Of a DNA stretch of 64,000 bases, positions 32,702 to 44,100 are shown one piece after another (the stretch's first letter is position 1; each line of letters opens with the position of its first letter). The position numbers and the translations under genes are program-made. Location of the stretch: NCBI GenBank assembly GCA_963556195.1, contig OY744517.1, positions 80,328,714-80,392,713 on the forward strand, read 5' to 3'. Source of the stretch: Sepiola atlantica (Eukaryota; Mollusca; Cephalopoda; Sepiida; Sepiolidae). A model generated the notes under the pieces. It was not told the origin of the DNA. It did no database searches and saw nothing but the letters and a program-made list of their open reading frames with translations.

Positions 32702-32807
32702 GCAGCCGAACAACGCCGGTCTTCCAGAAAAAGAAAAAGGATCGATCCCATAGAGATCAATCCCAGGAAAAAGAGCTATACGATCATTCCAGGGGAATGA
32801 AAAGCTC

Positions 32808-32817
32808 GGGAGGGGGG
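32808..32817 (+). promoter_or_regulatory. Polypurine tract
   Basis: gggagggggg directly abuts the 3' LTR start (tgttgtgggg at 32818). It is the plus-strand primer for reverse transcription. Confidence 0.9.
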
Positions 32818-33400
32818 TGTTGTGGGGTACAAATCACCCCTATTGAAGAACTAATGGAAGCAACCATCTATAATAAATACCATGGTTGCAAAGACTCAAA
32901 CAGAGGACACTCCTATTATGTGAGAGTCCACGTGTGGTATCTGTTCCGATGGATACTACACCCTATAGACCGGTGTTGTCTTGGCCTTCGGGGCATGATT
33001 CCGCCGGTCTATGGGTCTGTCCTGTGCAGTTCTAGGAGGTCCACCCTCCCAGGCTTTGCCTCTCCTCTTTGGGGAGGAGTAAGTTGATAGCTTACTGCCT
33101 GAGGCGCCCCTACCGGGGAATGCCGACGGGGCTGTCCAGGCAATTTTTAATGGCTAAAGCGCTCACGTTCTCGGGCGCTGGCTTTTCAAATCCCACTTTC
33201 CGACCTTGTGTCACATACTCCTATAGTGGGTAGGTGTTAAATATTGAGGACATTCCTATTCATGTTTTACCGCATGGTAGGAATCCGGTCATCTCCTACC
33301 ACATTTAGTGGCGTTACTGTATTGCTATGAATGAATACATTGTACATTTTAACCTGTCACAATTTGTGGTTATTATCTTTGTGACCCCTAGCACGGGTCT

Positions 33401-33406
<6 letters not shown>
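32818..33406 (+). repeat. 3' LTR, split by a SINE
   Basis: The LTR sequence runs 32818-32917, is interrupted at 32918-33245, and resumes at 33246. Removing the insert and one 15-bp duplication leaves exactly 246 bp, the length of the 5' LTR. Differences from the 5' LTR include aataaa changed to aatgaa (a lost polyadenylation signal), gtatat to gtacat and ggttgtt to ggttatt. It ends in acaaca at 33406. Confidence 0.95.
32918..33245 (+). mobile_element. U2-headed SINE, family II, inside the 3' LTR
   Basis: A 328-bp insertion flanked by a 15-bp direct repeat, gaggacaytcctatt, at 32903-32917 and 33246-33260 (one mismatch); that text occurs only once in the 5' LTR. It starts with a diverged U2-like cgtgtggtatctgttccg, carries the family II body (cttggccttcggggcatgat, cctcccaggctttgcctc, cctaccggggaatgccgac, ctcgggcgctggcttttcaa), and ends with the tail ccgaccttgtgtcacatact...gtgggtaggtgttaaatatt. 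The long target duplication and tail indicate LINE-driven retroposition. It lies in the same direction as the host element. No coding frame. Confidence 0.9.

Positions 33407-33442
<36 letters not shown>
33407..33442 (+). repeat. (TA)n microsatellite
   Basis: TA run directly after the 3' LTR; the LTR element inserted at or beside a TA array. Confidence 0.95.
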
Positions 33443-33775
<333 letters not shown>

Positions 33776-34060
33776 AATTTCGTTTTCAGTCACATTTCCA
33801 GATTTTTAAGATTTCTCTTTAATTACATATTTTAAGAGGAAGATGGCAATATTTTTACTCCCCGTTTGGTAACCACTATGACTCTCTTCATTGTCACCAT
33901 AACAAAAAATATCATAGGATACAATTTTGCACTGGTCTGACAATATCTTTAAATTCGTTCGTTGAAAAACAATAACGATGGCGTCCAATTTGTTTTACAA
34001 TACAAAAATAATATATAGACCATTTAGAATATTCTATGCACACTTAATAACTTAATAGCG
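33776..34060. other. Spacer, no gene
   Basis: Nothing recognised. Confidence 0.4.
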
Positions 34061-34120
34061 TGTGTGTGTGTGTGTGATAGAGAGAGAGAGAGAGAGAGAG
34101 AAAGAAAGAGAGAGGGGGGA
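34061..34120 (+). repeat. (GT)n(GA)n microsatellite
   Basis: GT run then GA run. Confidence 0.9.
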
Positions 34121-34429
34121 GATAGACAGAAAATAGAAATAGAGAATCGTTTTCAGCAATTACTTTAATTATGTAAAAGCTGATATGCCTTTTATATTTA
34201 AATTCAAATGAGACATACACATCAGTTTGTAGCTTAGCAGTAACATCACTGCTTGTAGAGATAGAGATTGGACCATCGATACATCACCATACTAAACAAA
34301 TTTTTTACTTTGGTTTTGTCGAATAATGTAAAGGTGTAGTAATGTGGGCTATATTTTGTTTAATTTAGTTTCATGCAAAGGGGATAAAATGGGGGTGGGG
34401 GGGTGGTGGATACTTTTTGTGAAAATTCA
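34121..34429. other. Spacer, no gene
   Basis: Nothing recognised; a G-rich run at 34390-34408. Confidence 0.4.
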
Positions 34430-34855
34430 GATACCTCCGATTTTTGTGAAATTGTAACAATATCTATTAGACATCAATTAATAAATATTCCCCACATTTT
34501 TATTTCTTTGGGGCATTTTAAAGGGATTTTAGGCACAAATTGAAAATTCAAATATATCAGATTTGCATTGAATTTTATACATAGCCATTAGACACCAATT
34601 AAGCAAAATGCCCTTAATTTCAATTTCTTCTTAAGATCTCGCAGGCTTAAGCGTTAAATTTTATATATTTTCTAGAATCAAAAGCATGTAATGGATTTTT
34701 ATCAGAATTAGAATAAATATTCTAGATATAAGGTTTACTATCATTATATCTTGGTTTTAATCTTCGTAAGGAAGCATAAAGATAGTTCAAAACTGTTTTG
34801 TTTAGGGAATTCATTTTACCCGTCCTGGGACGGGTAATATTCTAGTTATTTATAA
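34430..34855 (+). mobile_element. Dispersed repeat ending cccgtcctgggacgggt
   Basis: Shares a series of blocks with 53030-53320: attagacaccaatta, tttcttcttaaga, ttttctaga.tcaaaa.c.tgta, gtttactatcattatatctt and cattttacccgtcctgggac. The ending contains the near-palindrome acccgtcctgggacgggt, which may be a transposon terminus. Two diverged subunits appear inside (34470 and 34590 regions). Class unknown. Confidence 0.6.
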
Positions 34856-35011
34856 ATTTATGACTCCAACAAAGCAAATTCTAAAGTATTTATACGATTT
34901 ATATTTAAATTTTTCATAATGTACTTATATCGGGTTCAGGGATTGGAGCAGGAGTTTCTTGGGGTTCTCAATTTTCCCGGACAACGTTGGGACATAAATC
35001 TCGCTAATATA
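34856..35011. repeat. Dispersed segment shared with 58840-58910
   Basis: ttcagggattggagcaggag then tttcttggggttct resembles ttcaggggtgagagcaagag then tttcttgggttct at 58850. A degenerate dispersed repeat; no gene. Confidence 0.45.
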
Positions 35012-35205
35012 TATATATATAATAGCAGTAACCACAATCTTTTTTATAAATCAAATAATAAGTGTAATGGAAATCAGTCTCTTTCTTCTCTATGTTTCTC
35101 TCGGCCCTTCTGTCTCTCTCTGTCATTCATCCTTTGTTGTCTCTCTTGACCCTTACTCTCTTTCTGTCGCCCTATCACCCCCTTCTCTCTTCCTGTTTGA
35201 AACCA
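35012..35205 (+). repeat. Pyrimidine-rich dispersed repeat, copy 1
   Basis: cagtaaccacaatctttttt, ataaatcaaataataag, gtaatggaaatcagtctct and a long CT-rich tract ending cacccccttctctcttcctg; a direct second copy lies at 35931-36125. The serine- and leucine-rich frames here are translations of the CT tract. Confidence 0.65.
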
Positions 35206-35279
35206 TATGAAATTAACAAGTTATTATGTTTGGACTTGTTTCTTTCATTAGTTTCTCCAATTCTTTTAGAATCGGGCAC

Positions 35280-35395
35280 TTACAGGAAGAGCCACATGAA
35301 TGTTGCCATGAATGTGCTGCAAGAATTCTGACAGAATTCGAACACGGCACACAGCATCCACAGTTAGGTCCGGTAACCACTGCACCACCACCATC
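35280..35395 (-). mobile_element. tRNA-derived SINE, fourth family
   Basis: On the minus strand: tggtgcagtggttaccgg (A box) and gccgtgttcgaattctg (B box), about 45 nt apart, then ttgcagcacattcatggc. A tRNA-like head; the body is unlike the other families in the window. Confidence 0.6.
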
Positions 35396-35930
35396 ACCAC
35401 CACTTCAAATTATAAATAGTGAGAGATTGGGAATGCAAAAGTTAATTAAAGAAAATGTAAATAAAAAAGTAAATGTGTGATAAAGTATAGTAAATATAGA
35501 AATCAGTTTATTAATTTTATTATTATTTGTTTTTAACACAAATATAAAACCTATTTTTATTAATTAACCATGAAATTTCCGCAGGGCCTGCTAATAAATA
35601 TTATTCATTATACAATGAAAATTTCATCTGAATTAGCTGTTATTCATTTTTTTTCAAAATTTCGGGTTATTACTGATTAAACACCAAATTTTTAAGACTA
35701 CTTATTTTAGTAGGGGGATATTTCCTCATTCTTCTTAGTTATATCACTAAAAAAAAGAGTAATAGATCCGGATTAAATTTTTTCAATAAAATTGATTCAA
35801 AATGCATTTTTTTTATGTAAGAACATTGTTCAATGTGCGACAGACGTTATTGGCAAAACAGAAATATTAATCGTTGATCCATTACCACATCTATTAATTG
35901 TTGACTAATCCAAACTTTGGGTGGCTCTAC
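35396..35930. other. AT-rich spacer, no gene
   Basis: Nothing recognised. Confidence 0.45.
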
Positions 35931-36172
35931 ACATATAATGACAGTAACCATGATTTTTTTTATGAATCAAATAAAAAGCATAATGGAAATCGGTCTCTTG
36001 TTCCTCCCGTTTCTCTCTCTTTTTGCCTCTCTTTCTATCTTTTTCTGTTTCTTTTGTTCTCTTTCTGTATCTTTTTCTTTCTCTTTCTGTCTCTCTGTCA
36101 CCCCCTTCTCTCTTTCTGTTCGAACTGCAGATTATGTGTATGTGTATATGTATGTGTATGTGTATGTGTTGG
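35931..36172 (+). repeat. Pyrimidine-rich dispersed repeat, copy 2
   Basis: Second copy of 35012-35205 with a longer CT-rich tract, followed by a GTAT/GT run to 36172. Frames on both strands are low-complexity translations. Confidence 0.65.
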
Positions 36173-36248
36173 ATATGTAAAGGATAGAGTAATTTTGATA
36201 GAAAATCTTCAGTAAGAGAGCTCAATGCAATACAGAGAAATAATAAAG

Positions 36249-36463
36249 TTAAGAAAAAATACCTCAAACCAACATTTAAGCCATTTGTGTTATAATTTAT
36301 TTCACACCTGGAATGGGGTTCTTCAGATGCTATTTAATCAAAGTAACCGAGTGACCAACCATTAGCTAGCATCTGAAGAACCCCATTCTGGGGGGGGGGG
36401 AAGGGTGAAATAAATTATAATGCAAATGGCTTAAATGTTGGTTTGAGTTTTTCTTCCTAACTT
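36249..36463. mobile_element. Foldback element, ~83-bp arms
   Basis: Arms about 36249-36331 and 36368-36463 are inverted copies (ccaacatttaagccattt against aaatggcttaaatgttgg; ggggttcttcagatgct against agcatctgaagaacccc). The loop is about 36 nt and a 9-10-nt G run breaks the right arm. Confidence 0.8.
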
Positions 36464-37927
36464 TATATATGTATAAACTGTTACAAAAGTTTTGTTCAAT
36501 TTTTAGCAGGGTGTTTTACTTTTCATAAGTAAGTTTAACAAAAATAAATTTCTTCTACTTGACTTTTCAAAGAGTGTTTACTCAAAATAATATGTTTACA
36601 AACGTCACCTGTTAAATCATGTTTGGTAGTGATTGGATAAACGGAAAGACCCCCCCCCCCCCACACACATCTCGGCATTATGGTTAGTGACTCTGCACTG
36701 TGAGCTCCAATATGCCACTTTTATATTTCTTCAACTTAAATCTGAAACATCTGGTGAACAATATGACTTAAACGAACCCCAGAACATTCATATCAGGCAG
36801 AGGTGTCATAAATACTTGTAAATCTTTCAAAACTATTCCAAGTTTTCTAGTGATTTGATCTTGATTCTGGAAAGTGAACCCTTTTTTTTATCTGTACATG
36901 TGCTTATACTTGAAACATTTCAGGCACAGTACTGATATTACTACAGTATTAGCTTAAGTGGATCTTATAAGCAATTTGTAATTTGTTCATAAGTAAGGTT
37001 AACAATTTAAAAGAGGTTATGGATTAACCGAATTTTATTCATATAAGAAAGGCGAAAAAGGCACCTTTGACATGACTAGCGTATCGTTTTGCTGGATCAG
37101 AAATGTCCAGTTGGTGGGAATAAACATATTCACACTAAGAAATGATGAGTAAAGGCGAGCTAAAGTACAACGGAATTTATGATGACCCGGCAATGTAAAA
37201 AAAATCCTTATTCTTCTTATTAATATATGTTTTCTAGCAAGTACTTGATGTATGAATTTAGTATTTAAAAGTTAATAAATTACAACTAAGAAATATTCAG
37301 TGTTTACTTAATGTCAAGGTAAGGAAATGTGAATGATTATTACATAGAATTTACAAGCAGTGAAGCGAACATTATTTACCCTACAAAATATTTGAACCTG
37401 GTGATTCGAGTAGTGCTTAGATGACGTGACTATCTCTATAACATTACTTATCAAAACGAAAACTGTTGGTCAGATCAAATGTAAAAAAAATGATTAGGAA
37501 TAAAAATATTTTTTGATTATGAGCACTATCTTACATATTAAGATTTTTTATGCAGGTTTTATTAATTAATCTATACCGGTCAATAAAATAGGGGAAAACT
37601 CACTTTACTTTATTTATGAGATTAATAATAATCTTCTGTTACTTAATTTTCAACTGTCATTTTTCCTTAAATTTACCTTTATTGCCATCTCTTTTAATCA
37701 TACTTTCTTTGAGTTAGATTACGCAAATATATTAATTTCAAACCTATTTATTTGTGACATTAAATATATTTGAACAACAGAAAGGGCTTCGTTGTTGGTT
37801 TAAGACCATTGTAGACACTGTAGCTGTGCTACAAAAAAGAGATTTTTCCGGCTACATTATAGTAATAGGCTTACTTATCTTAGGCTAGAAGAAAACTACA
37901 TGTATGGGAAACTATTTAGGAACCGGG
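36464..37927. other. AT-rich spacer, no gene
   Basis: C run at 36650-36661. About 1.4 kb without any recognised element or gene; the frame at 36633-36821 has no domain. Confidence 0.45.
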
Positions 37928-38079
37928 CTTATAAAATTAATAATGGCCTGTAAGATTAAATTAAGCTTATAAAATTAATATTGGCCTGTAAGATTAACTT
38001 AAGCTTATAAAATTAATATTGGCCTGTAAGATTAACTTAAGCTTATAAAATTAATAATGGCCTGTAAGATTAACTTAAG
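37928..38079 (+). repeat. 38-bp tandem repeat, four copies
   Basis: Four exact-length copies of cttataaaattaatattggc plus ctgtaagattaacttaag, with one or two substitutions between copies. It sits about 100 nt left of the 69-bp satellite. Confidence 0.95.
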
Positions 38080-38175
38080 CTTTTGTTTATAGTGAGCTAA
38101 TTCATTCGATAAGTTTACATTTTTCTTGCAAAAGACAAAATGAATGGAGTACCGATGAGAATCAAATTTAAAAAT

Positions 38176-41100
38176 CCTTACCATCTCAATAACTATCATA
38201 TTTTGCTAGACATTTTTTTTACTTAACTTGTTTAGTCTGGTATCACTTACCAGCTCATTAACCATCATATTATGCTTGACATTCTTTTTACTTAACTAGT
38301 TTAGTCTGGTACAACTTACCAGCTCATTAACCATCATATTATGCTAGACATTCTTTTTACTTAACTAGTTTAGTCTGGTACAACTTACCAGCTCATTAAC
38401 CATCATATTATGCTAGACATTTTTTTTACTTCACTAGTTTAGTCTGGTACAACTTACCAGCTCATTAACCATCATATTTTGCTAGACATTCTTTTTACTT
38501 AGCTAGTTTAGTCTCGTACAACTTACCAGCTCATTAACCATCATATTATGCTAGACATTCTTTTAGCAGAGCTAGTTTAGTCTGGTAATACTTACCAGAT
38601 CATTAGCCATCATATTATGCTAGACATTCTTTTTACTTAGCTAGTTTAGTCTGGTACAACTTACCAGCTCATTAACCATCATATTATGCTAGACATTCGT
38701 TTTACTTAGCTAGTTTAGTTTCGTACAACTTACCAGCTCATTAACCATCATATTATGCTAGACATTCTTTTAGCAGAGCTAGTTAAGTCTGGTACAACTT
38801 ACCAGCTCATTAACCATCATATGTTGCTAGACATTCTTTTTACTTAGCTAGTTTAGTTTGGTACAACTTACCAGCTCATTAACCATCATATTATGCTAGA
38901 CATTCTTTTAGCAGAGCTAGTTTAGTCTGGTAATACTTACCAGATAATTAGCCATCATATTATGCTCGACATTTTTTTTTACTTAACTAGTTTAGTCTGG
39001 TACAACTTACCAGCTCATTAACCATCATATTATGCTAGACATTCTTTTAGCAGAGCTAGTTAAGTCTGGTACAACTTACCAGCTCATTAACCATCATATT
39101 TTGCTAGACATTCTTTTTACTTAGCTAGTTTAGTCTCGTACAACTAAACAGATCATTAACCATCATATTATGCTAGACATTCTTTTAGCAGAGCTAGATA
39201 AGTCTGGTACAACTTACCAGCTCATTAACCATCATATTTTGCTAGACATTCTTTTTACTTAGCTAGTTTAGTCTCGTACAACTTACCAGCTCATTAACCA
39301 TCATATTATGCTAGACATTCTTTTAGCAGAGCTAGTTTAGTCTCGTACAACTTACCAGCTCATTAACCATCATATTATGCTAGACATTCTTTTAGCAGAG
39401 CTAGTTTAGTCTGGTAATACTTACCAGATCATTAGCCATCATATTATGCTAGACATTCTTTTTACTTAGCTAGTTTAGTCTGGTACAACTTACCAGCTCA
39501 TTAACCATCATATTATGCTAGACATTCTTTTAGCAGAGCTAGTTAAGTCTGGTACAACTTACCAGCTCATTAACCATCATATTTTGCTAGACATTCTTTT
39601 TACTTAGCTAGTTTAGTCTCGTACAACTTACCAGCTCATTAACCATCATATTATGCTAGACATTCTTTTAGCAGAGCTAGTTAAGTCTGGTACAACTTAC
39701 CAGCTCATTAACCATCATATTTTGCTAGACATTCTTTTTACTTAGCTAGTTTAGTCTCGTACAACTTACCAGCTCATTAACCATCATATTATGCTAGACA
39801 TTCTTTTTACTAAGCTAGTTTAGTTTGGTACAACTTACCAGCTCATTAACCATCATATTATGCTAGACATTCTTTTAGCAGAGCTAGTTTAGTCTGGTAA
39901 TACTTACCAGATCATTAGCCATCATATTATGCTCGACATTTTTTTTACTTAACTAGTTTAGTCTGGTACAACTTACCAGCTCATTAACCATCATATTATG
40001 CTAGACATTCTTTTAGCAGAGCTAGTTAAGTCTGGTACAACTTACCAGCTCATTAACCATCATATTTTGCTAGACATTCTTTTTACTTAGCTAGTTTAGT
40101 CTCGTACAACTAAACAGATCATTAACCATCATATTATGCTAGACATTCTTTTAGCAGAGCTAGATAAGTCTGGTACAACTTACCAGCTCATTAACCATCA
40201 TATTTTGCTAGACATTCTTTTTACTTAGCTAGTTTAGTCTCGTACAACTTACCAGCTCATTAACCATCATATTATGCTAGACATTCTTTTAGCAGAGCTA
40301 GTTTAGTCTGGTAATACTTACCAGCTCATTAACCATCATATTATGCTAGACATTCTTTTAGCAGAGCTAGTTTAGTCTGGTAATACTTACCAGATCATTA
40401 GCCATCATATTATGCTAGACATTCTTTTTACTTAGCTAGTTTAGTCTGGTACAACTTACCAGCTCATTAACCATCATATTATGCTAGACATTCTTTTTAC
40501 TTAGCTAGTTTAGTTTCGTACAACTTACCAGCTCATTAACCATCATATTATGCTAGACATTCTTTTAGCAGAGCTAGTTAAGTCTGGTACAACTTACCAG
40601 CTCATTAATCATCATATTTTGCTAGACATTCTTTTTACTAAGCTAGTTTAGTTTGGTACAACTTACCAGCTCATTAACCATCATATTATGCTAGACATTC
40701 TTTTTACTTAGCTAGTTTAGTCTGGTACAACTTACCAGCTCATTAACAATCATATTATGCTAGACATTCTTTTTACTAAGCTAGTTTAGTTTGGTACAAC
40801 TTACCAGCTCATTAAGCATCATATTATGCTAGACATTCTTTTAGCAGAGCTAGTTTAGTCTGGTAATACTTACCAGATCATTAGCCATCATATTATGCTA
40901 GACATTCTTTTTACTTAGCTAGTTTAGTTTGGTACAACTTACCAGCTCATTAACCATCATATTATGCTAGACATTCTTTTTACTTAGCTAGTTTAGTTTG
41001 GTACAACTTACCAGCTCATTAACCATCATATTATGCTAGACATTCTTTTAGCAGAGCTAGTTAAGTCTGGTACAACTTACCAGCTCATTAACCATCATAT

Positions 41101-44100
41101 TATGCTAGACATTCTTTTTACTTAGCTAGTTTAGTCTGGTACAACTTACCAGCTCATTAACCATCATATTATGCTAGACATTTTTTTTACTTAGCTAGTT
41201 TAGTCTGGTACAACTTACCAGCTCATTAACCATCATATTATGCTAGACATTCTTTTAGCAGAGCTAGTTAAGTCTGGTACAACTTACCAGCTTATTAACC
41301 ATCATATTATGTTAGACATTCTTTTAGCAAAGCTAGTTTAGTCTGGTAATACTTACCAGATCATTAGCCATCATATTATGCTAGACATTCTTTTTACTTA
41401 GCTAGTTTAGTCTGGTACAACTTACCAGCTCATTAACCATCATATTATGCTTGACATTCTTTTTACTAAGCTAGTTTAGTTTGGTACAACTTACCAGCTC
41501 ATTAACCATCATATTATGCTAGACATTCTTTTAGCAGAGCTAGTTTAGTCTGGTAATACTTACCAGATCATTAGCCATCATATTATGCTAGACATTCTTT
41601 TTACTTAGCTAGTTTAGTCTGGTACAACTTACCAGCTCATTAACCATCATATTATGCTAGACATTCTTTTTACTTAGCTAGTTTAGTTTGGTACAACTTA
41701 CCAGCTCATTAACCATCATACTATGCTAGACATTCTTTTAGCAGAGCTAGTTAAGTATGGTACAACTTACCAGCTCATTAACCATCATATTTTGCTAGAC
41801 ATTCTTTTTACTTAGCTAGTTTAGTCTGGTACAACTTACCAGCTAATTAACCATCATATTTTGCTAGACATTCTTTTTACTTAGCTAGTTTAGTCTGGTA
41901 CAACTTACCAGCTCATTAACCATCATATTATGCTAGACATTCTTTTTACTTAGCTAGTTTAGTCTGGTACAACTTACCAGCTCATTAACCATCATATTAT
42001 GCTAGACATTCTTTTTACTTAGCTAGTTTAGTCTGGTACAACTAAACAGATCATTAACCATCATATTATGCTAGACATTCTTTTTACTTAGCTAATTTAG
42101 TTTGGTACAACTTACCAGCTCATTAACCATCATATTATGCTAGACATTTTTTTTACTTAGCTAGTTTAGTTTGGTACAACTTACCAGCTCATTAACCATC
42201 ATATTATGCTAGACATTCTTTTTACTTAGCTAGTTTAGTCTGGTACAACTGAACAGATCATTAACCATCATATTATGCTAGACATTCTTTTTACTAAGCT
42301 AGTTTAGTTTGGTACAACTTACCAGCTCATTAACCATCATATTATGCTAAACATTCTTTTAGCAGAGCTAGTTAAGTCTGGTACAACTTACCAGCTCATT
42401 AACCATCATATTTTGCTAGACATTCTTTTTACTTAGCTAGTTTAGTCTGGTACAACTTACCAGCTCATTCACCATCATATTATGCTAGACATTCTTTTTA
42501 CTTAGCTAGTTTAGTCTGGTACAACTTACCAGCTCATTAACCATCATATTATGCTAGACATTCTTTTTACTTAGCTAGTTTAGTCTGGTACAACTTACCA
42601 GCTCATTAACCATCATATTATGCTAGACATTCTTTTTACTTAGCTAGTTTAGTCTGGTACAACTTACCAGCTCATTAACCATCATATTATGCTAGACATT
42701 CTTTTTACTTAGCTAGTTTAGTTTGGTACAACTTACCAGCTCATTAACCATCATACTATGCTAGACATTCTTTTAGCAGAGCTAGTTAAGTATGGTACAA
42801 CTTACCAGCTCATTAACCATCATATTTTGCTAGACATTCTTTTTACTTAGCTAGTTTAGTCTGGTACAACTTACCAGCTAATTAACCATCATATTTTGCT
42901 AGACATTCTTTTTACTTAGCTAGTTTAGTCTGGTACAACTTACCAGCTCATTAACCATCATATTATGCTAGACATTCTTTTTACTTAGCTAGTTTAGTCT
43001 GGTACAACTTACCAGCTCATTAACCATCATATTATGCTAGACATTCTTTTTACTTAGCTAGTTTAGTCTGGTACAACTAAACAGATCATTAACCATCATA
43101 TTATGCTAGACATTCTTTTTACTTAGCTAATTTAGTTTGGTACAACTTACCAGCTCATTAACCATCATATTATGCTAGACATTTTTTTTACTTAGCTAGT
43201 TTAGTTTGGTACAACTTACCAGCTCATTAACCATCATATTATGCTAGACATTCTTTTTACTTAGCTAGTTTAGTCTGGTACAACTGAACAGATCATTAAC
43301 CATCATATTATGCTAGACATTCTTTTTACTAAGCTAGTTTAGTTTGGTACAACTTACCAGCTCATTAACCATCATATTATGCTAAACATTCTTTTAGCAG
43401 AGCTAGTTAAGTCTGGTACAACTTACCAGCTCATTAACCATCATATTTTGCTAGACATTCTTTTTACTTAGCTAGTTTAGTCTGGTACAACTTACCAGCT
43501 CATTCACCATCATATTATGCTAGACATTCTTTTTACTTAGCTAGTTTAGTCTGGTACAACTTACCAGCTCATTAACCATCATATTATGCTAGACATTCTT
43601 TTTACTTAGCTAGTTTAGTCTGGTACAACTTACCAGCTCATTAACCATCATATTATGCTAGACATTCTTTTTACTTAGCTAGTTTAGTTTGGTACAACTT
43701 ACCAGCTCATTAACCATCATATTATGCTAGACATTCTTTTTACTTAGCTAATTTAGTTTGGTACAACTTACCAGCTCATTAACCATCATATTATGCTAGA
43801 CATTCTTTTTACTAAGCTAGTTTAGTTTGGTAAAACTTACCAGCTCATTAACCATCATATTATGCTAGACATTCTTTTTACTTAGCTAGTTTAGTTTGGT
43901 ACAACTTACCAGCTCATTAACCATCATATTATGCTAGACATTCTTTTTACTAAGCTAGTTTAGTTTGGTACAACTTACCAGCTCATTAACCATCATATTA
44001 TGCTAGACATTCTTTTTACTTAGCTAGTTAAGTTTGGTACAACTTACCAGCTCATTAACCATCATATTATGCTAGACATTCTTTTTACTTAGCTAGTTTA

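Larger units (their letters stand above)
27508..33406 (+). mobile_element. Ty3/gypsy LTR retrotransposon
   Basis: A nearly complete element of 5899 bp, including a 343-bp later insertion. Order: 5' LTR, primer binding site, A-rich leader, ORF1 (coiled coil), gag-protease, pol (reverse transcriptase, RNase H, integrase), polypurine tract, 3' LTR. The integrase-after-RNase H order is the Ty3/gypsy arrangement. No envelope gene fits between pol and the polypurine tract (116 nt). Flanking tatat occurs on both sides, but lies in TA repeat so it is not decisive. LTRs differ at 3 of 246 positions, all transitions, so insertion is fairly recent. The protein type resembles the K02A2.6-like/Mag-like group of animal gypsy elements. 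Confidence 0.93.

Noticed and set aside
32702..32817. Envelope gene downstream of pol
   Set aside because: Only 116 nt separate the pol stop from the 3' LTR.
35012..36267. Ser/Leu-rich or Arg/Glu-rich frames
   Set aside because: Translations of a CT-rich tract that is part of a dispersed repeat.
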